Shown: positions 45,092 to 53,536 of the stretch, one piece after another | Layout of the letters: each line of letters begins with the position of its first letter | Numbering within the stretch: position 1 is the stretch's first letter | Source: CAVPNY01 sp963706905 | GTDB taxonomy: Bacteria; Chloroflexota; Anaerolineae; Anaerolineales; UBA4823 | DNA: 64,000 nt | Assembly: GCA_963706905.1 (NCBI GenBank) | Contig: CAVPNY010000018.1 | Span: forward strand, 186,001-250,000 | Direction: 5' to 3' | The notes under the pieces: generated by a model | What the model saw: the letters and a program-made list of their open reading frames with translations, nothing else | Told to the model about the DNA's origin: nothing | Databases searched by the model: none | Translations under genes and position numbers: made by a program

Positions 45092-46276
45092 CTAGACTAT
45101 CCCTAAGCGCTGAGACAAGATCTCCACAAAACGCCTGGCGACGATGCGGTAATCGTAGTTTTCGACAACCCGTTTCCGTCCAGCTTCACCCAGCCTCCTG
45201 CGCAAATCGGGATCGTGAAACAGCGCCTCAAAGTGCTGGGCGAGATCACCCGTGTCTGCCCGGTAATCAGCGATGCGTGGGGTAGCGAACACAATCCGGT
45301 GCCCTTGTTTAAATCCTGCATCGTGTCCCAGGACGGTCTCACGGATGGTATTTTCCACAGCTACACCAGCTAATAAAGCAGTCTCGCCATGCACCAGGGT
45401 GTCCAGCATGCCCATCGCGGCGATACCGATCACCGGCTTCCCGCACGCGCCGGCCTCCAGTTGCGGCATGCCAAAGCCTTCCAGGCGAGAAGGCGCGGCG
45501 TAGATATCGCAGGCCGCATACAGGTAAGGCATAAAGGCTCTCGAAGTCCGATCCATGGAATACACCACCTGTTTTGCGATCCCCAGACGCTTGGCCAATT
45601 CGAGATCGAGATGGTTTTGCTTCACCGTACGTGGTTGCGGCCAGACTTTGACAATATATTTCCAGGCAGGTTGAGCTTCTGGCAAATCTGTGCCATTGAT
45701 TGGATAATGCGAATTGGTCTGCATCAGGCTGGCCAGCGCCTGCATCACCTCGGGGGCGCCTTTGGACGCTCCATCGCCTCCAATAGTCAGTATCATCTGC
45801 TGGTCTGGATGAATATCGAAGACCTCCCGAATGGCGATCACATTAGGATCATCTTGCGGATAGGGCACAAGCTGATCGGTATCTATTCCGACTGGCAGAA
45901 CCTCGATCTGATCGCCTCGAATACCATCACGCATATAGACATCTTTAACCCAGTTTGAGGTGACCAGGATCAGCGGCAGGTTATTCAATACATCCTGGTA
46001 ATTGGCAATAAAGCCGTCTGCAACCAGCCAGGGGACAGCCAGGATACCGAATTGTTGGGGATGCAGGACAATCTGCGGCAGGTGACCCCAATATCCGACT
46101 CCGACAACAATATCGGGTTTGAACCAGCGGTAATACCACTCTTTTTCCAAACTTGATTCAAAATGGGTGGCTAAGGCATCGACGCCGATTTCTTTAAGGC
46201 CGCGATACAGCAAGTCCCCCTGGGTTGCCAGACCTGCAGGGGGAGGGGGATAATCATACAGTAATAAGATTTTCAA
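45092..46276 (-). CDS. Glycosyltransferase family 4
   Basis: A 394-residue GT-B glycosyltransferase: N-terminal KILLLYDYPPPPAGLATQG, the nucleotide-sugar site in the C-terminal half (ILTIGGDGASKGAPEVMQAL, YAAPSRLEGFGMPQLEAGAC, GKPVIGIA). It transfers a sugar from an activated donor in the cytoplasm; donor and acceptor are unknown. The start overlaps the PIG-L stop (ATGA), so these two are coupled. The operon neighbours (GH130, PIG-L, second GT4) suggest synthesis or turnover of a mannose-containing oligosaccharide or glycoside. Confidence 0.85.
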   Translation of the reverse strand: MKILLLYDYPPPPAGLATQGDLLYRGLKEIGVDALATHFESSLEKEWYYRWFKPDIVVGVGYWGHLPQIVLHPQQFGILAVPWLVADGFIANYQDVLNNLPLILVTSNWVKDVYMRDGIRGDQIEVLPVGIDTDQLVPYPQDDPNVIAIREVFDIHPDQQMILTIGGDGASKGAPEVMQALASLMQTNSHYPINGTDLPEAQPAWKYIVKVWPQPRTVKQNHLDLELAKRLGIAKQVVYSMDRTSRAFMPYLYAACDIYAAPSRLEGFGMPQLEAGACGKPVIGIAAMGMLDTLVHGETALLAGVAVENTIRETVLGHDAGFKQGHRIVFATPRIADYRADTGDLAQHFEALFHDPDLRRRLGEAGRKRVVENYDYRIVARRFVEILSQRLGIV

Positions 46277-46971
46277 AACTTTTCCTCGTCTCCAACCAGC
46301 CAGGACATCAGCGCTGCAGGCGATCCAAAAGACCAGAACGCTTCGTCTTGAGGGTTTGCCCGCACTTCCCAGCTCTCTGGATCAAAACCATATACCTGGG
46401 TTAAGATGCGGTGTTTTTCTTGCCGGACTGCTTCTGGATAGGTCTCATAGCGATGTGCAGTCTCAATTGGTTTTGGGAGATACTGACTGTGATTGTCTTC
46501 ATAAGCAAACAGCAGCAGCTCTTTTGATGAGATCGTGCCAGCCAACCAGAGATCGATAACTGCTTTACTCACCTCTTCATGCCTGCGGTGGGTGGAATAT
46601 TCTCCGTTCGGTGCGTGGGTCAGGATCAGATCGTAGGAAACACCCGGTAATAGTCCCAGGATTGTCTCCTGGACATACGGAGTGGGCAAAGGGATCTGCT
46701 CAACCCCATCATCCAGGTCAGCCATAGCCCCGGCAGCTCGATAGGACTGCAACGCCTTTTGAAACTTTAATGATCGGTCAGGGTCACTCTGGCGGCATAA
46801 AGTTGTGATGAACCATTGATAGTGGGGGTGAGTCAGGATCATACCTCCCGACCACAACGTCTCATCATCTGGATGGGCAACGATCACTGCTGCATTCAGG
46901 GCTGGATCCATTTGGAGTGGAGCAGGCTCAGCCTGTATTTGGGGTGTGAATGGTTCAGCTAATATGCTCAT
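46273..46971 (-). CDS. PIG-L/LmbE-family deacetylase
   Basis: A 232-residue zinc-dependent N-deacetylase of the PIG-L family. The metal motif is IVAHPDDETLWSGG (residues about 30-43), with the second set in LILTHAPNGEYSTHRRHEEV. Members deacetylate N-acetylglucosamine-linked compounds such as GlcNAc-inositol or GlcNAc-malate. Overlap with the GT4 gene implies that the substrate is made or used by these glycosyltransferases. GGGAAAAAATGAGC at the start gives a modest ribosome site. Confidence 0.85.
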   Translation of the reverse strand: MSILAEPFTPQIQAEPAPLQMDPALNAAVIVAHPDDETLWSGGMILTHPHYQWFITTLCRQSDPDRSLKFQKALQSYRAAGAMADLDDGVEQIPLPTPYVQETILGLLPGVSYDLILTHAPNGEYSTHRRHEEVSKAVIDLWLAGTISSKELLLFAYEDNHSQYLPKPIETAHRYETYPEAVRQEKHRILTQVYGFDPESWEVRANPQDEAFWSFGSPAALMSWLVGDEEKF

Positions 46972-47007
46972 TTTTTCCCTTACTGATTACGAACAAATCC
47001 TTGTGTT

Positions 47008-47984
47008 TCAGGGGTACTCGAATTCGTAGCGAGGCACCAGTTGCCCATTTTCTTTGACCCAATCCACTAGAGCTTTCAGGCTGCCAGTTGCCAGAGCAAT
47101 GCTGGTATCTGCAGCACCATAATAGAGGTTGATCGTATCGCCGTCAGGACCGATCGTCAGGCCGCATGGGAAAACGACATTGTTCACATCACCGAAGCGC
47201 TCGTAAGGTTCTTCGGGTGAGAAAATCCAGGCTTCACCGCGTTTTAGGCAAACATCGGGCTGCTCCAGGTCGAACAAAGCCAGCCCCAAACGGTAAAGAC
47301 AACCGGCACAGGTGTCCCGCACTCCGTGGTAGATAACCAGCCAGCCATCGGGTGTCTCAATCGGGGGAGGGGAGAGACCGATCTTATGCGCATCCCACCA
47401 GGCTCCACGGCGAGCAGCCATCATCAAGCGATGATCGCCCCAGTGCCTCAGATCTTCCGAGTAGGAAATCCACATGTGAGCTCCCATTGCGCCTGCGGGC
47501 GATGGATCATCGCCCAAAGACCATCAAAACGGTGAGGCAAGAGGGCGGCATCTTTATCTTCTGGCGGCATGACAACGCCAATGCGCTCGAACACCATGAA
47601 GTCTTTGGTGAGTGCCATCGACACTCCTGGCCCACTTTGGGAATAGGAGGTGTACGTGATGGCATATTGATCCAGCTCTGGGACAAAAGTGATCCTTGGA
47701 TCCTCGATGCCCCAAATTTCATCAGGATGATGGTCTGGATCAGGGAGGAGGGTAGGCACGCTATCGACCACCCAGTTGTCAACTCCATTGGCAGAACGCG
47801 CCACACACAAGTGAGAGATGCCCCGCAGATCCTCAACTCGGCACATCAAAAGTGTCGTGCCATCCGGAAGAAGGGTTGCTCCAGGATTGAAAACAGAGTT
47901 CACTTCGTAAGGCCAATCCGACGCTGACAAAATCGGGTTGGCTGGATAACGAAGTAAGAGTTGTTTATAACCGTATCTTTTCAT
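47008..47984 (-). pseudogene. GH130 mannoside phosphorylase-like, one frameshift
   Basis: Two frames rebuild a GH130 protein of about 325 residues. The first reads MKRYGYKQLLLRYPANPILS, SVFNPGATLLPDGTTLLMCR and IWGIEDPRITFVPELDQYAI, where Asp of EDPR is the general acid; after a one-base shift near 47490 the second reads MWISYSEDLRHWGDHRLMMA, GWLVIYHGVRD and NVVFPCGLTIGPDGDTINLY. GH130 enzymes phosphorolyse or hydrolyse beta-mannosides. The start overlaps the end of the GT4 fusion by 20 bases. The shift may be a sequencing error. Confidence 0.8.
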
Positions 47985-50337
47985 CGTTGTTGGGATCCTT
48001 GTCTACTGTTAACTCATGGGAGTGCTTCCGATCAAGCAGGAAGGAAAAGACTGGTGCTGGGGTATTATTCGAGACAGATGCTGGTTGGGACAGGTACATT
48101 TCAGTTAAGGCGATCAGGAAAGCCAGCGTGGACTCTGCGCCCTGGTTCAGGTTCAACCGGCCAGGATGCAGTCCATCATAGCACCCCCCCGTATCTGCTC
48201 TGTAGAGCGATATACCCAGGTAATTTCGTCCCAGGAACCAGTCGAACGCCTGTTTCGCTTCCCGGTACCAGGAAATCTCGCCTGTGATGCGATAAGCTTC
48301 CAGGCATGCCGACACCATCGCGCTGGCCTCAATCGGCTGTTGGTCAAACAAAGCTTTCTGTCCCCCGCGTGGGTAGAAGCCATTACTGCCTACCGGGGTG
48401 AAGATTCCCTGGGGATCTGTTTGAATATCCACCAGCCAATGCAGCGAGTTTAGACCTGCCTGAGCCATATCTGCCCGATCCAGCCAGCGGCTGGTGAGAA
48501 GTAATGCGTGGGGCAGGGTTGCGTTGTTATACGTCACACGATCCTCAAACCAATCCCATCCTTTACCGTGTGTTTGCTGGTACAGGTCCATAAGACGTTC
48601 TGCCAGAGTCTTGCCGATAATCCTCACAGATCTGTCTCCAGGAAAACGACACAAATACTCGTGAATGCCAAGCAGTGAAGATGCCCAGGCCCGCGGACTT
48701 GTATGCTCATCCAATGCCGGCAAAGCCGTGGCGAACAGTCGCGCTGCAACACCTTGTAGACTTTCGCTTCGGGAGTGGTTAAGCACCGCTCCCAAACTCC
48801 ACAATGCCCGACCCTGGCTGTCTTCTGAGCCGGCTTCTTCCAGCCAGCTCCGATCAAAGCCGAGAAAGTTTCGGAACCTGCCATTCTCCTGGTTAAATGC
48901 ATACCAAACAAAAGCCAGATAGGTGGCAGTTAATCTTTCGATATCAACGTAAGGATCTGCTTCAATTTTGCTCAGGTAAAGTGCCAGAATCAGGGCGTGG
49001 GCATTGTCATCGGTTGTATATCCTTCGGAATAGTTTGGCAAATTAAAAACCGCGTGTTGGAAGATCCCGGTCTTATCTGTCATATGCAGCAGATGGGATA
49101 AATTTACAGCTGGCAGATTGCTGCTCATTTCTTCTATCGAAGGTTCGCCAGAGTTAAGGGACAGAATCGAGATATGTTGGTTGTAGATCCGCCCGCTTTG
49201 AGCTTGCTTAAAGCTTTCCAGGTATTGCCGGGCGATTTTGGACCAGACCATTTTACGGCCATACCGATAAGCGTGTTGTCGGATCGCTTTGAATTCATCT
49301 TTGTTGTCTAGCAGATGGATCACATTCTGGGCGATCGCTTGTGAGTCGCGGAACGGGACAATCCGGCCTCGACCCTCAGCCAGAAGCTCTTCAGCATACC
49401 AATACGGGGTAGAGAGAACGGCTTTTCCCGCTCCGACAGCGTATGCCAGTGTTCCAGAGACGATTTGCGCTTGATTTAGGTAGGGTGTGATGTAAATATC
49501 CGTTGCGCCAATGAATTCCACCAGTTCTTCCAGATCTACAAATCGATCATCAAATAGAATATTCTGTTCAACGCCCAATTCTTCTGCCATACTTTGCAGA
49601 CCATTGCGATAAGTTTCACCCTGCTCTCGCTTGATCTGCGGGTGTGTTGCCCCAAGGATAAGATAGACTACTTCAGGATGCTGTTCCACGATGTCAGGTA
49701 AGGCTTGAATTACGTATTCGATACCTTTATTCGGGGAGAGCAAACCGAAGGTTAACAATACTTGCTTTCCTTCGAGATCGAAGTTGGCTTTATATTGGGC
49801 TGAATCAGCCAAGGGCACGTCCGGGATGCCATGCGGGATCAGGTCGATTTTGTCCCCAGGCACGCCGTAAATTTGCTGCAGGTACTCAACACTGCGCTGG
49901 CTCATCACCACCAGCCTGTCTGAAAGACTAGCCAGATCATCCATCACCCGACGTTGCTCGGGGCTCGGATGGGTGAGTATGGTATGCAAGGTGGTTACAA
50001 TCGGCGCGTGCAGTCTGCGCAATAGGGTCAAGATATGGCTGCCATGATTTCCGCCGAAAATCCCGAATTCGTGTTGAAGACAAACCAGATCGACGTTGTT
50101 CATATTCAGGAAATCTGCAGCAGATTGATAGCCGTTCAAATCCTCTTGATCGAGCTCGAAACGCACCCGCCCAGGATAATCGTATCCAGAAGGTTGATCG
50201 TCCATCGCTACAGCGATGCATTCAATCTCGGGATTTTGGAGGGCGAATTCCTCGCACAAATCAGTGGTAAAGGTCGCAATACCACATTGACGAGGGAGAT
50301 AGTTGCCGATAAAGGCAATCCGGTTGACATTAGGCAT
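47965..50337 (-). CDS. GT4 glycosyltransferase fused to a C-terminal alpha/alpha-barrel-like domain
   Basis: A protein of 790 residues. The N-terminal GT-B half runs from RIAFIGNYLPRQCGIATFTT (residue 5) through LQHEFGIFGGNHGSHILTLL and LLTFGLLSPNKGIEYVIQAL to DIYITPYLNQAQIVSGTLAY. After about residue 410 comes an alpha-helical part with GYTTDDNAHALILALYLSKI, DSQGRALWSLGAVLNHS, SSLLGIHEYLCRFPGD and QPIEASAMVSACLEAYRITG, of the (alpha/alpha)6 toroid style. ATG 50337 is preferred over the TTG at 50352. The fusion probably polymerises or trims a glycan together with GH130. Confidence 0.78.
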   Translation of the reverse strand: MPNVNRIAFIGNYLPRQCGIATFTTDLCEEFALQNPEIECIAVAMDDQPSGYDYPGRVRFELDQEDLNGYQSAADFLNMNNVDLVCLQHEFGIFGGNHGSHILTLLRRLHAPIVTTLHTILTHPSPEQRRVMDDLASLSDRLVVMSQRSVEYLQQIYGVPGDKIDLIPHGIPDVPLADSAQYKANFDLEGKQVLLTFGLLSPNKGIEYVIQALPDIVEQHPEVVYLILGATHPQIKREQGETYRNGLQSMAEELGVEQNILFDDRFVDLEELVEFIGATDIYITPYLNQAQIVSGTLAYAVGAGKAVLSTPYWYAEELLAEGRGRIVPFRDSQAIAQNVIHLLDNKDEFKAIRQHAYRYGRKMVWSKIARQYLESFKQAQSGRIYNQHISILSLNSGEPSIEEMSSNLPAVNLSHLLHMTDKTGIFQHAVFNLPNYSEGYTTDDNAHALILALYLSKIEADPYVDIERLTATYLAFVWYAFNQENGRFRNFLGFDRSWLEEAGSEDSQGRALWSLGAVLNHSRSESLQGVAARLFATALPALDEHTSPRAWASSLLGIHEYLCRFPGDRSVRIIGKTLAERLMDLYQQTHGKGWDWFEDRVTYNNATLPHALLLTSRWLDRADMAQAGLNSLHWLVDIQTDPQGIFTPVGSNGFYPRGGQKALFDQQPIEASAMVSACLEAYRITGEISWYREAKQAFDWFLGRNYLGISLYRADTGGCYDGLHPGRLNLNQGAESTLAFLIALTEMYLSQPASVSNNTPAPVFSFLLDRKHSHELTVDKDPNNDEKIRL

Positions 50338-50373
50338 AAGACTAGTTTCCAATCGAGATGATTCTAGAAATGG

Positions 50374-50403
50374 TAGGAGAAGGCGCGTAGGCGCCTTCTC
50401 CTA
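50374..50403 (-). terminator. Strong hairpin between csbD and the GT4 fusion
   Basis: TAGGAGAAGGCGC (50374-50386) and GCGCCTTCTCCTA (50391-50403) form a 13-pair stem around GTAG. On the minus strand it follows csbD but lacks a good T-run; on the plus strand TTTATTTCTT follows it. Its likely role is to end or attenuate csbD transcripts. Confidence 0.55.
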
Positions 50404-50421
50404 TTTATTTCTTAGGCATGT

Positions 50422-50658
50422 TTACTGATAGCTGGTCTGTTTCGTTTCGACTTCGAGGCTGTCCAGAAACTCCTGGATTGTATCCTCGGCTTGCTCGCGA
50501 CTGTAGCCATATTTCTCCTGAAGTTTGCCAGCCAGGACGTCTCGCCGACCTTGGATTTGATCAAGCTCATCGTCAGTCAGGCGACCCCACCATTCCTGAA
50601 TTTGACCGCGCAACTGTTTCCAGTTACCTTCAAGGATATCTTTGTTCATGTCCATCAT
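50422..50658 (-). CDS. csbD: CsbD-family stress protein
   Basis: A 78-residue CsbD-like protein (NKDILEGNWKQLRGQIQEWW, GRRDVLAGKLQEKYGYSREQ). Members are induced by general stress in many bacteria; the molecular role is unknown. AGGAG four to seven bases before tandem ATGs at 50658/50655 fixes the start to within one codon. It has its own promoter with a bipartite operator (50688-50753) shared with the BON gene. Confidence 0.88.
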   Translation of the reverse strand: MMDMNKDILEGNWKQLRGQIQEWWGRLTDDELDQIQGRRDVLAGKLQEKYGYSREQAEDTIQEFLDSLEVETKQTSYQ

Positions 50659-50687
50659 TCGTCTCCTTTCAAAAATTTGATGCTTTT

Positions 50688-50753
50688 ACTTTACTCGTTG
50701 TAAACCTCCTTCACAATGGGGAGGTCTCCTAAACGTTGTTCGGGAATACCCTA
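50688..50753 (-). promoter_or_regulatory. Bipartite GGG/CCC operator and promoter of csbD (site a)
   Basis: Minus strand: TAGGGTATTCCC (50753-50742), ten bases, TAGGAGACCTCCCC (50731-50718), 24 bases, then TAAAGT (50693-50688). TTGTGA lies 17 bp before the -10 box. The same 12-mer, the same second half-site form and the same 60-bp distance to the -10 box occur at site b (51066-51131). An activator of NarL/DosR type is inferred. Confidence 0.65.
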
Positions 50754-50963
50754 CCCGCTATTTACCTTTTTCCATTTGCCGGTTTCATCATCTTTAACAT
50801 ATAGTTGCTTCACAGCAGCCCAGGCTACTCTGTGCGCTCGCTCTTCTTCATGGTCGTATTCCTCCCAGGCATTGTTATAGGCTGCCTGGTAAATCTCCTG
50901 GGCATGTTTGGGAAGATTGTTGCGCACGCTTTCCGGCAGTTCTCGTAGGGTTTTGTATGGCAT
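50751..50963 (-). CDS. chaB: ChaB-family protein
   Basis: A 70-residue ChaB-domain protein (MPYKTLRELPESVRNNLPKH, ERAHRVAWAAVKQLYVKDDE). ChaB homologues are small proteins annotated as cation-transport regulators, with little experimental support. AGGAGG eight bases before ATG 50963 decides the start; GTG 50972 overlaps that site. It is transcribed divergently from the BON gene; its TAG stop lies in the operator of csbD. Confidence 0.85.
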   Translation of the reverse strand: MPYKTLRELPESVRNNLPKHAQEIYQAAYNNAWEEYDHEEERAHRVAWAAVKQLYVKDDETGKWKKVNSG

Positions 50964-51065
50964 ATCCATCACCTCCTTTTTGTAGCTAAGACGATAACCT
51001 TCACCGGTGTAAAACTCAATGAGGAATGTACCTATCGATCGATATGGGATTCGCGCCAGACAGGA

Positions 51066-51131
51066 TAGGGTATTCCCTTATCAAAATAGGGAAATCTCCC
51101 CATGCAATATTTGGCTGATTGCTTTTATAGT
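51066..51131 (+). promoter_or_regulatory. Bipartite GGG/CCC operator and promoter of the BON/YtxH genes (site b)
   Basis: TAGGGTATTCCC (51066-51077), nine bases, TAGGGAAATCTCCCC (51087-51101), 24 bases, then TATAGT (51126-51131). The -35 position (TGCAAT) is poor, as expected for an activated promoter. TTCCCTTATCAAAATAGGGAA within the site is itself an inverted repeat. The palindromic nature could also serve the divergent chaB gene. Confidence 0.65.
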
Positions 51132-51160
51132 AAGACTAATATTGTCCGAAAGGAGTCCAG

Positions 51161-51421
51161 ATGATGAATGTAGTTGATTCTCTTACCTTGAAAGTTGAAG
51201 AAGCCCTGATGAGCGATAACCGGACCAGTGACGCAGTCATTGATGTGGGCAGCTACCAGGGGATCGTCACCCTGACTGGCTGGGTTGAATTCCTCGAAGC
51301 CGCCCAGGCGGCCGAAGAGATTGCCAACCGCCAGGCAGGCGTGGTTAAGGTGATAAACAGCCTGGTTATTGAAAGTGATGATAAAGAAATGGACTTTCAA
51401 GAACAGGGTATTAATCTTTAG
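51161..51421 (+). CDS. BON-domain protein
   Basis: An 86-residue single BON domain (LTLKVEEALMSDNRTSDAVI, SYQGIVTLTGWVEFLEAAQA, VVKVINSLVIE), related to OsmY-type domains that bind membranes or help against osmotic stress. No signal peptide is visible, so it is cytoplasmic as read. AAAGGAG five bases before the ATG. First gene after operator site b; YtxH follows 15 bases later. Confidence 0.88.
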   Translation: MMNVVDSLTLKVEEALMSDNRTSDAVIDVGSYQGIVTLTGWVEFLEAAQAAEEIANRQAGVVKVINSLVIESDDKEMDFQEQGINL

Positions 51422-51436
51422 TAAAGGAGTTTACAC

Positions 51437-51763
51437 ATGGAAAACAAAAATAGATCTCTCAGTCTGCTAACCGGCATTGCCATTGGTAGCGCCATCGGAG
51501 CAACTGTCACTCTACTGATGGCGCCTGCCTCTGGAGAGGAGACCCGCTACAGGATCAAAGTCGGAGTTGAGGATGCCCAAAGAAAAGCTATGACTGCGGT
51601 CGATGAGGTGCAAACCAAAACTCGCAACCTGGTAGATAATGTAAAAGACGATGTCCAGGATCGGGTATCCCGGCTGAAGGGTATCGGCAATTCCGTAGTG
51701 GAAGAGCAGAAAGCCACTCTGGTGCAGGGAGCGAAAGAAGCAAAAGAAGTAATCCAGAGTTAA
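51437..51763 (+). CDS. YtxH-domain protein
   Basis: A 108-residue protein with one N-terminal membrane helix containing the YtxH glycine pattern (GIAIGSAIGATVTLLMAP) followed by SGEETRYRIK and a long amphipathic helix. Family members are general-stress proteins of unknown function. AAAGGAG precedes the ATG. Cotranscribed with the BON gene and ended by the hairpin at 51790-51825. Confidence 0.85.
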   Translation: MENKNRSLSLLTGIAIGSAIGATVTLLMAPASGEETRYRIKVGVEDAQRKAMTAVDEVQTKTRNLVDNVKDDVQDRVSRLKGIGNSVVEEQKATLVQGAKEAKEVIQS

Positions 51764-51789
51764 CTTACCTGCCTCAAACAGCAACGAAA

Positions 51790-51825
51790 CAAGATATGCC
51801 GGCGCTTATGCGCCGGCATATCTTG
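51790..51825 (+). terminator. Perfect 16-bp hairpin after YtxH
   Basis: CAAGATATGCCGGCGC and GCGCCGGCATATCTTG pair perfectly around TTAT. Only a weak T-rich tail (TCCTT) follows. It separates YtxH from the DHH gene. Confidence 0.7.
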
Positions 51826-51871
51826 TCCTTGAGTATGCCAGCTTGGTGATTTTTAGAAAGGGAAGAAAAAA

Positions 51872-52957
51872 ATGGAGGAAAAACTTGATCTTGCCCAGAT
51901 ATTAATGCCGCACCGTGACGAGAAGCATGCGGTGGTTCTTCACGATTATCCCGATCCAGATGCCATCGCTTCAGCCTACACCCATAAGGTAATCAGCGCC
52001 CAATTCGGGATTGAGGTCGATATCTTCTACAGCGGAGAAATCAGCCACCAGCAAAATATTGCCCTGGTGAAACTTCTGGGTCTTCAGCTGGTCCGGTACG
52101 GTCCAGATCAGAACATGGGTAACTACCAGGCAGCCGTCTTTGTCGATCACCAGGGAACCACTGTAGAGGAGCTGGTCTGTGCCCTGGAAGATGCCAATAT
52201 ACCTACGCTGCTGGTCATTGATCACCACCGGCTTCAAGACCGCTTGAAACCCGAATTTCTGATTCTCCAGGAGACCGGAGCAACAGCCACGATTTATGCT
52301 TCCTATTTACAAGAAGGTGTGATTACGCTCGATCCTACCCGCAAGGAGCATATCTTGATGGCAACCGCCCTGATGCACGGCATTCATTCAGACACCCAGG
52401 GATTTATCCGCGCATCTGTTGAAGATCTGCAGGCAGCGGCTTACCTGAGCCGTTATAAGGATGCTGAACTTCTCGGACAGATCTTGAACCAGGCACGTTC
52501 AAAGCACACCATGGACATCATCCACCGGGCGCTTGGAAATCGGGAAATTATCGATAACTTTTCCATCGCAGGCATTGGTTACGTGCGGGCAGATGACCGG
52601 GATGCTATCCCGCAGGCTGCCGACTTCCTGTTGACCGAGGAAAACATGCACACGGCCATTGTGTATGGCATCATCACAGATAATGAGAAAGGTGAAGCGC
52701 TGATCGGATCTTTGCGCACCTCCAAATTTACTCTTGACCCAGACCAATTTCTAAAGGATGTGTTTGGAAAAAACGAGGAAGGGCGCTATTATGGTGGAGG
52801 AAGACCTTTAGCTGGTGGATTTTCAATCCCAATTGGCTTTCTTTCGGGGAGCCCGGGAGAGGAACACCTTCAATTGAAATGGGAAGTATACGCCGCGCAG
52901 ATCAAGTATAAGATCTACACCAAAATAGGTGTCGACCGCCGCTCTACTGAAGGATAG
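51872..52957 (+). CDS. DHH-family phosphoesterase (NrnA-like)
   Basis: A 361-residue DHH/DHHA1 protein. Metal motifs: VVLHDYPDPDAIASAYTH, VFVDHQGTT and the DHH triad in LLVIDHHRLQD; MHGIHSDTQGF follows. The C-terminal DHHA1 part shows GGGRPLAGGFSIP, where canonical NrnA has GGGHxxAAG. Expected activity is on short RNA oligonucleotides, pAp or cyclic dinucleotides. The variation at the GGG motif makes the substrate uncertain. It closes the plus-strand part of the stress island. Confidence 0.82.
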   Translation: MEEKLDLAQILMPHRDEKHAVVLHDYPDPDAIASAYTHKVISAQFGIEVDIFYSGEISHQQNIALVKLLGLQLVRYGPDQNMGNYQAAVFVDHQGTTVEELVCALEDANIPTLLVIDHHRLQDRLKPEFLILQETGATATIYASYLQEGVITLDPTRKEHILMATALMHGIHSDTQGFIRASVEDLQAAAYLSRYKDAELLGQILNQARSKHTMDIIHRALGNREIIDNFSIAGIGYVRADDRDAIPQAADFLLTEENMHTAIVYGIITDNEKGEALIGSLRTSKFTLDPDQFLKDVFGKNEEGRYYGGGRPLAGGFSIPIGFLSGSPGEEHLQLKWEVYAAQIKYKIYTKIGVDRRSTEG

Positions 52958-52980
52958 ATGGGATGGGCAGGATGAATCAA

Positions 52981-53409
52981 TCACCCACCAGGCCGGTTGA
53001 TCCGATTGGCACGTGGGCTTAACCAGGTGTGGTTCTCATTGTAAATGGAACGCACTGCCTCCAATAATAGTTCAGGCACTTCGTCTTTTGTGATATATCC
53101 AGCCGCTCCATTCGCCATCATCTCCTGGATATACTGGCGATCACTATAGCTGCTTACTGCCAGAACTTTCACCTCCGGATGCTTACCCCTGATCAATCGA
53201 ACTGCCTCATCCCCACGCAGCAAAGGCAGTTCCACGTCTAATAACATGACATCCGGTTTGTGTATGCTGGCTAATTGAACTGCCTTAACACCATTGGCTC
53301 CTTCACCAACAACGTCGATATCTTTCGCGTTCACCAATAAATACCTGATCCCTGCCCGCACTCCCGAGTGATCGTCCACTATCACAACCCTGATCTGTTC
53401 TTGTGTCAT
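52981..53409 (-). CDS. Receiver-only response regulator
   Basis: A 142-residue receiver domain (VVIVDDHSGVRAGIRYLLVN, Asp in VMLLDVELPLLRGDEAVRLI, Thr/Ser and Lys in AVSSYSDR and YITKDEVPELLLEAV) that ends shortly after the fold (WLSPRANRINRPGG), without a DNA-binding domain. ATG 53409 is preferred over the in-frame ATG further upstream. It has its own promoter with a copy of the GGG/CCC operator (53467-53533), so it may be a feedback partner that competes for phosphate with the NarL-type regulator. Confidence 0.82.
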   Translation of the reverse strand: MTQEQIRVVIVDDHSGVRAGIRYLLVNAKDIDVVGEGANGVKAVQLASIHKPDVMLLDVELPLLRGDEAVRLIRGKHPEVKVLAVSSYSDRQYIQEMMANGAAGYITKDEVPELLLEAVRSIYNENHTWLSPRANRINRPGG

Positions 53410-53466
53410 CTGTAAAATTCCACACCACACTTTTTACCACCTGCATCGAATAGAAAATATTGTTCT

Positions 53467-53533
53467 ATTGTACCGATGCCCTGCAGGCTTATGTATTAGG
53501 GTTGATCCGCTTTTAAGATAGGGATAATCCCTA
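53467..53533 (-). promoter_or_regulatory. Bipartite GGG/CCC operator and promoter of the receiver-only regulator (site c)
   Basis: Minus strand: TAGGGATTATCCCTA (53533-53519), a perfect palindrome apart from the centre, then CGGATCAACCCTA (53509-53497), 24 bases, and TACAAT (53472-53467). The first half-site starts 61 bp before the -10 box, against 60 bp in sites a and b. Confidence 0.58.
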
Positions 53534-53536
53534 CCT

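Noticed and set aside
50374..50403. A plus-strand transcript ending at the hairpin with TTTATTTCTT
   Set aside because: No plus-strand gene or promoter lies upstream; the hairpin is better assigned to the minus-strand csbD gene.
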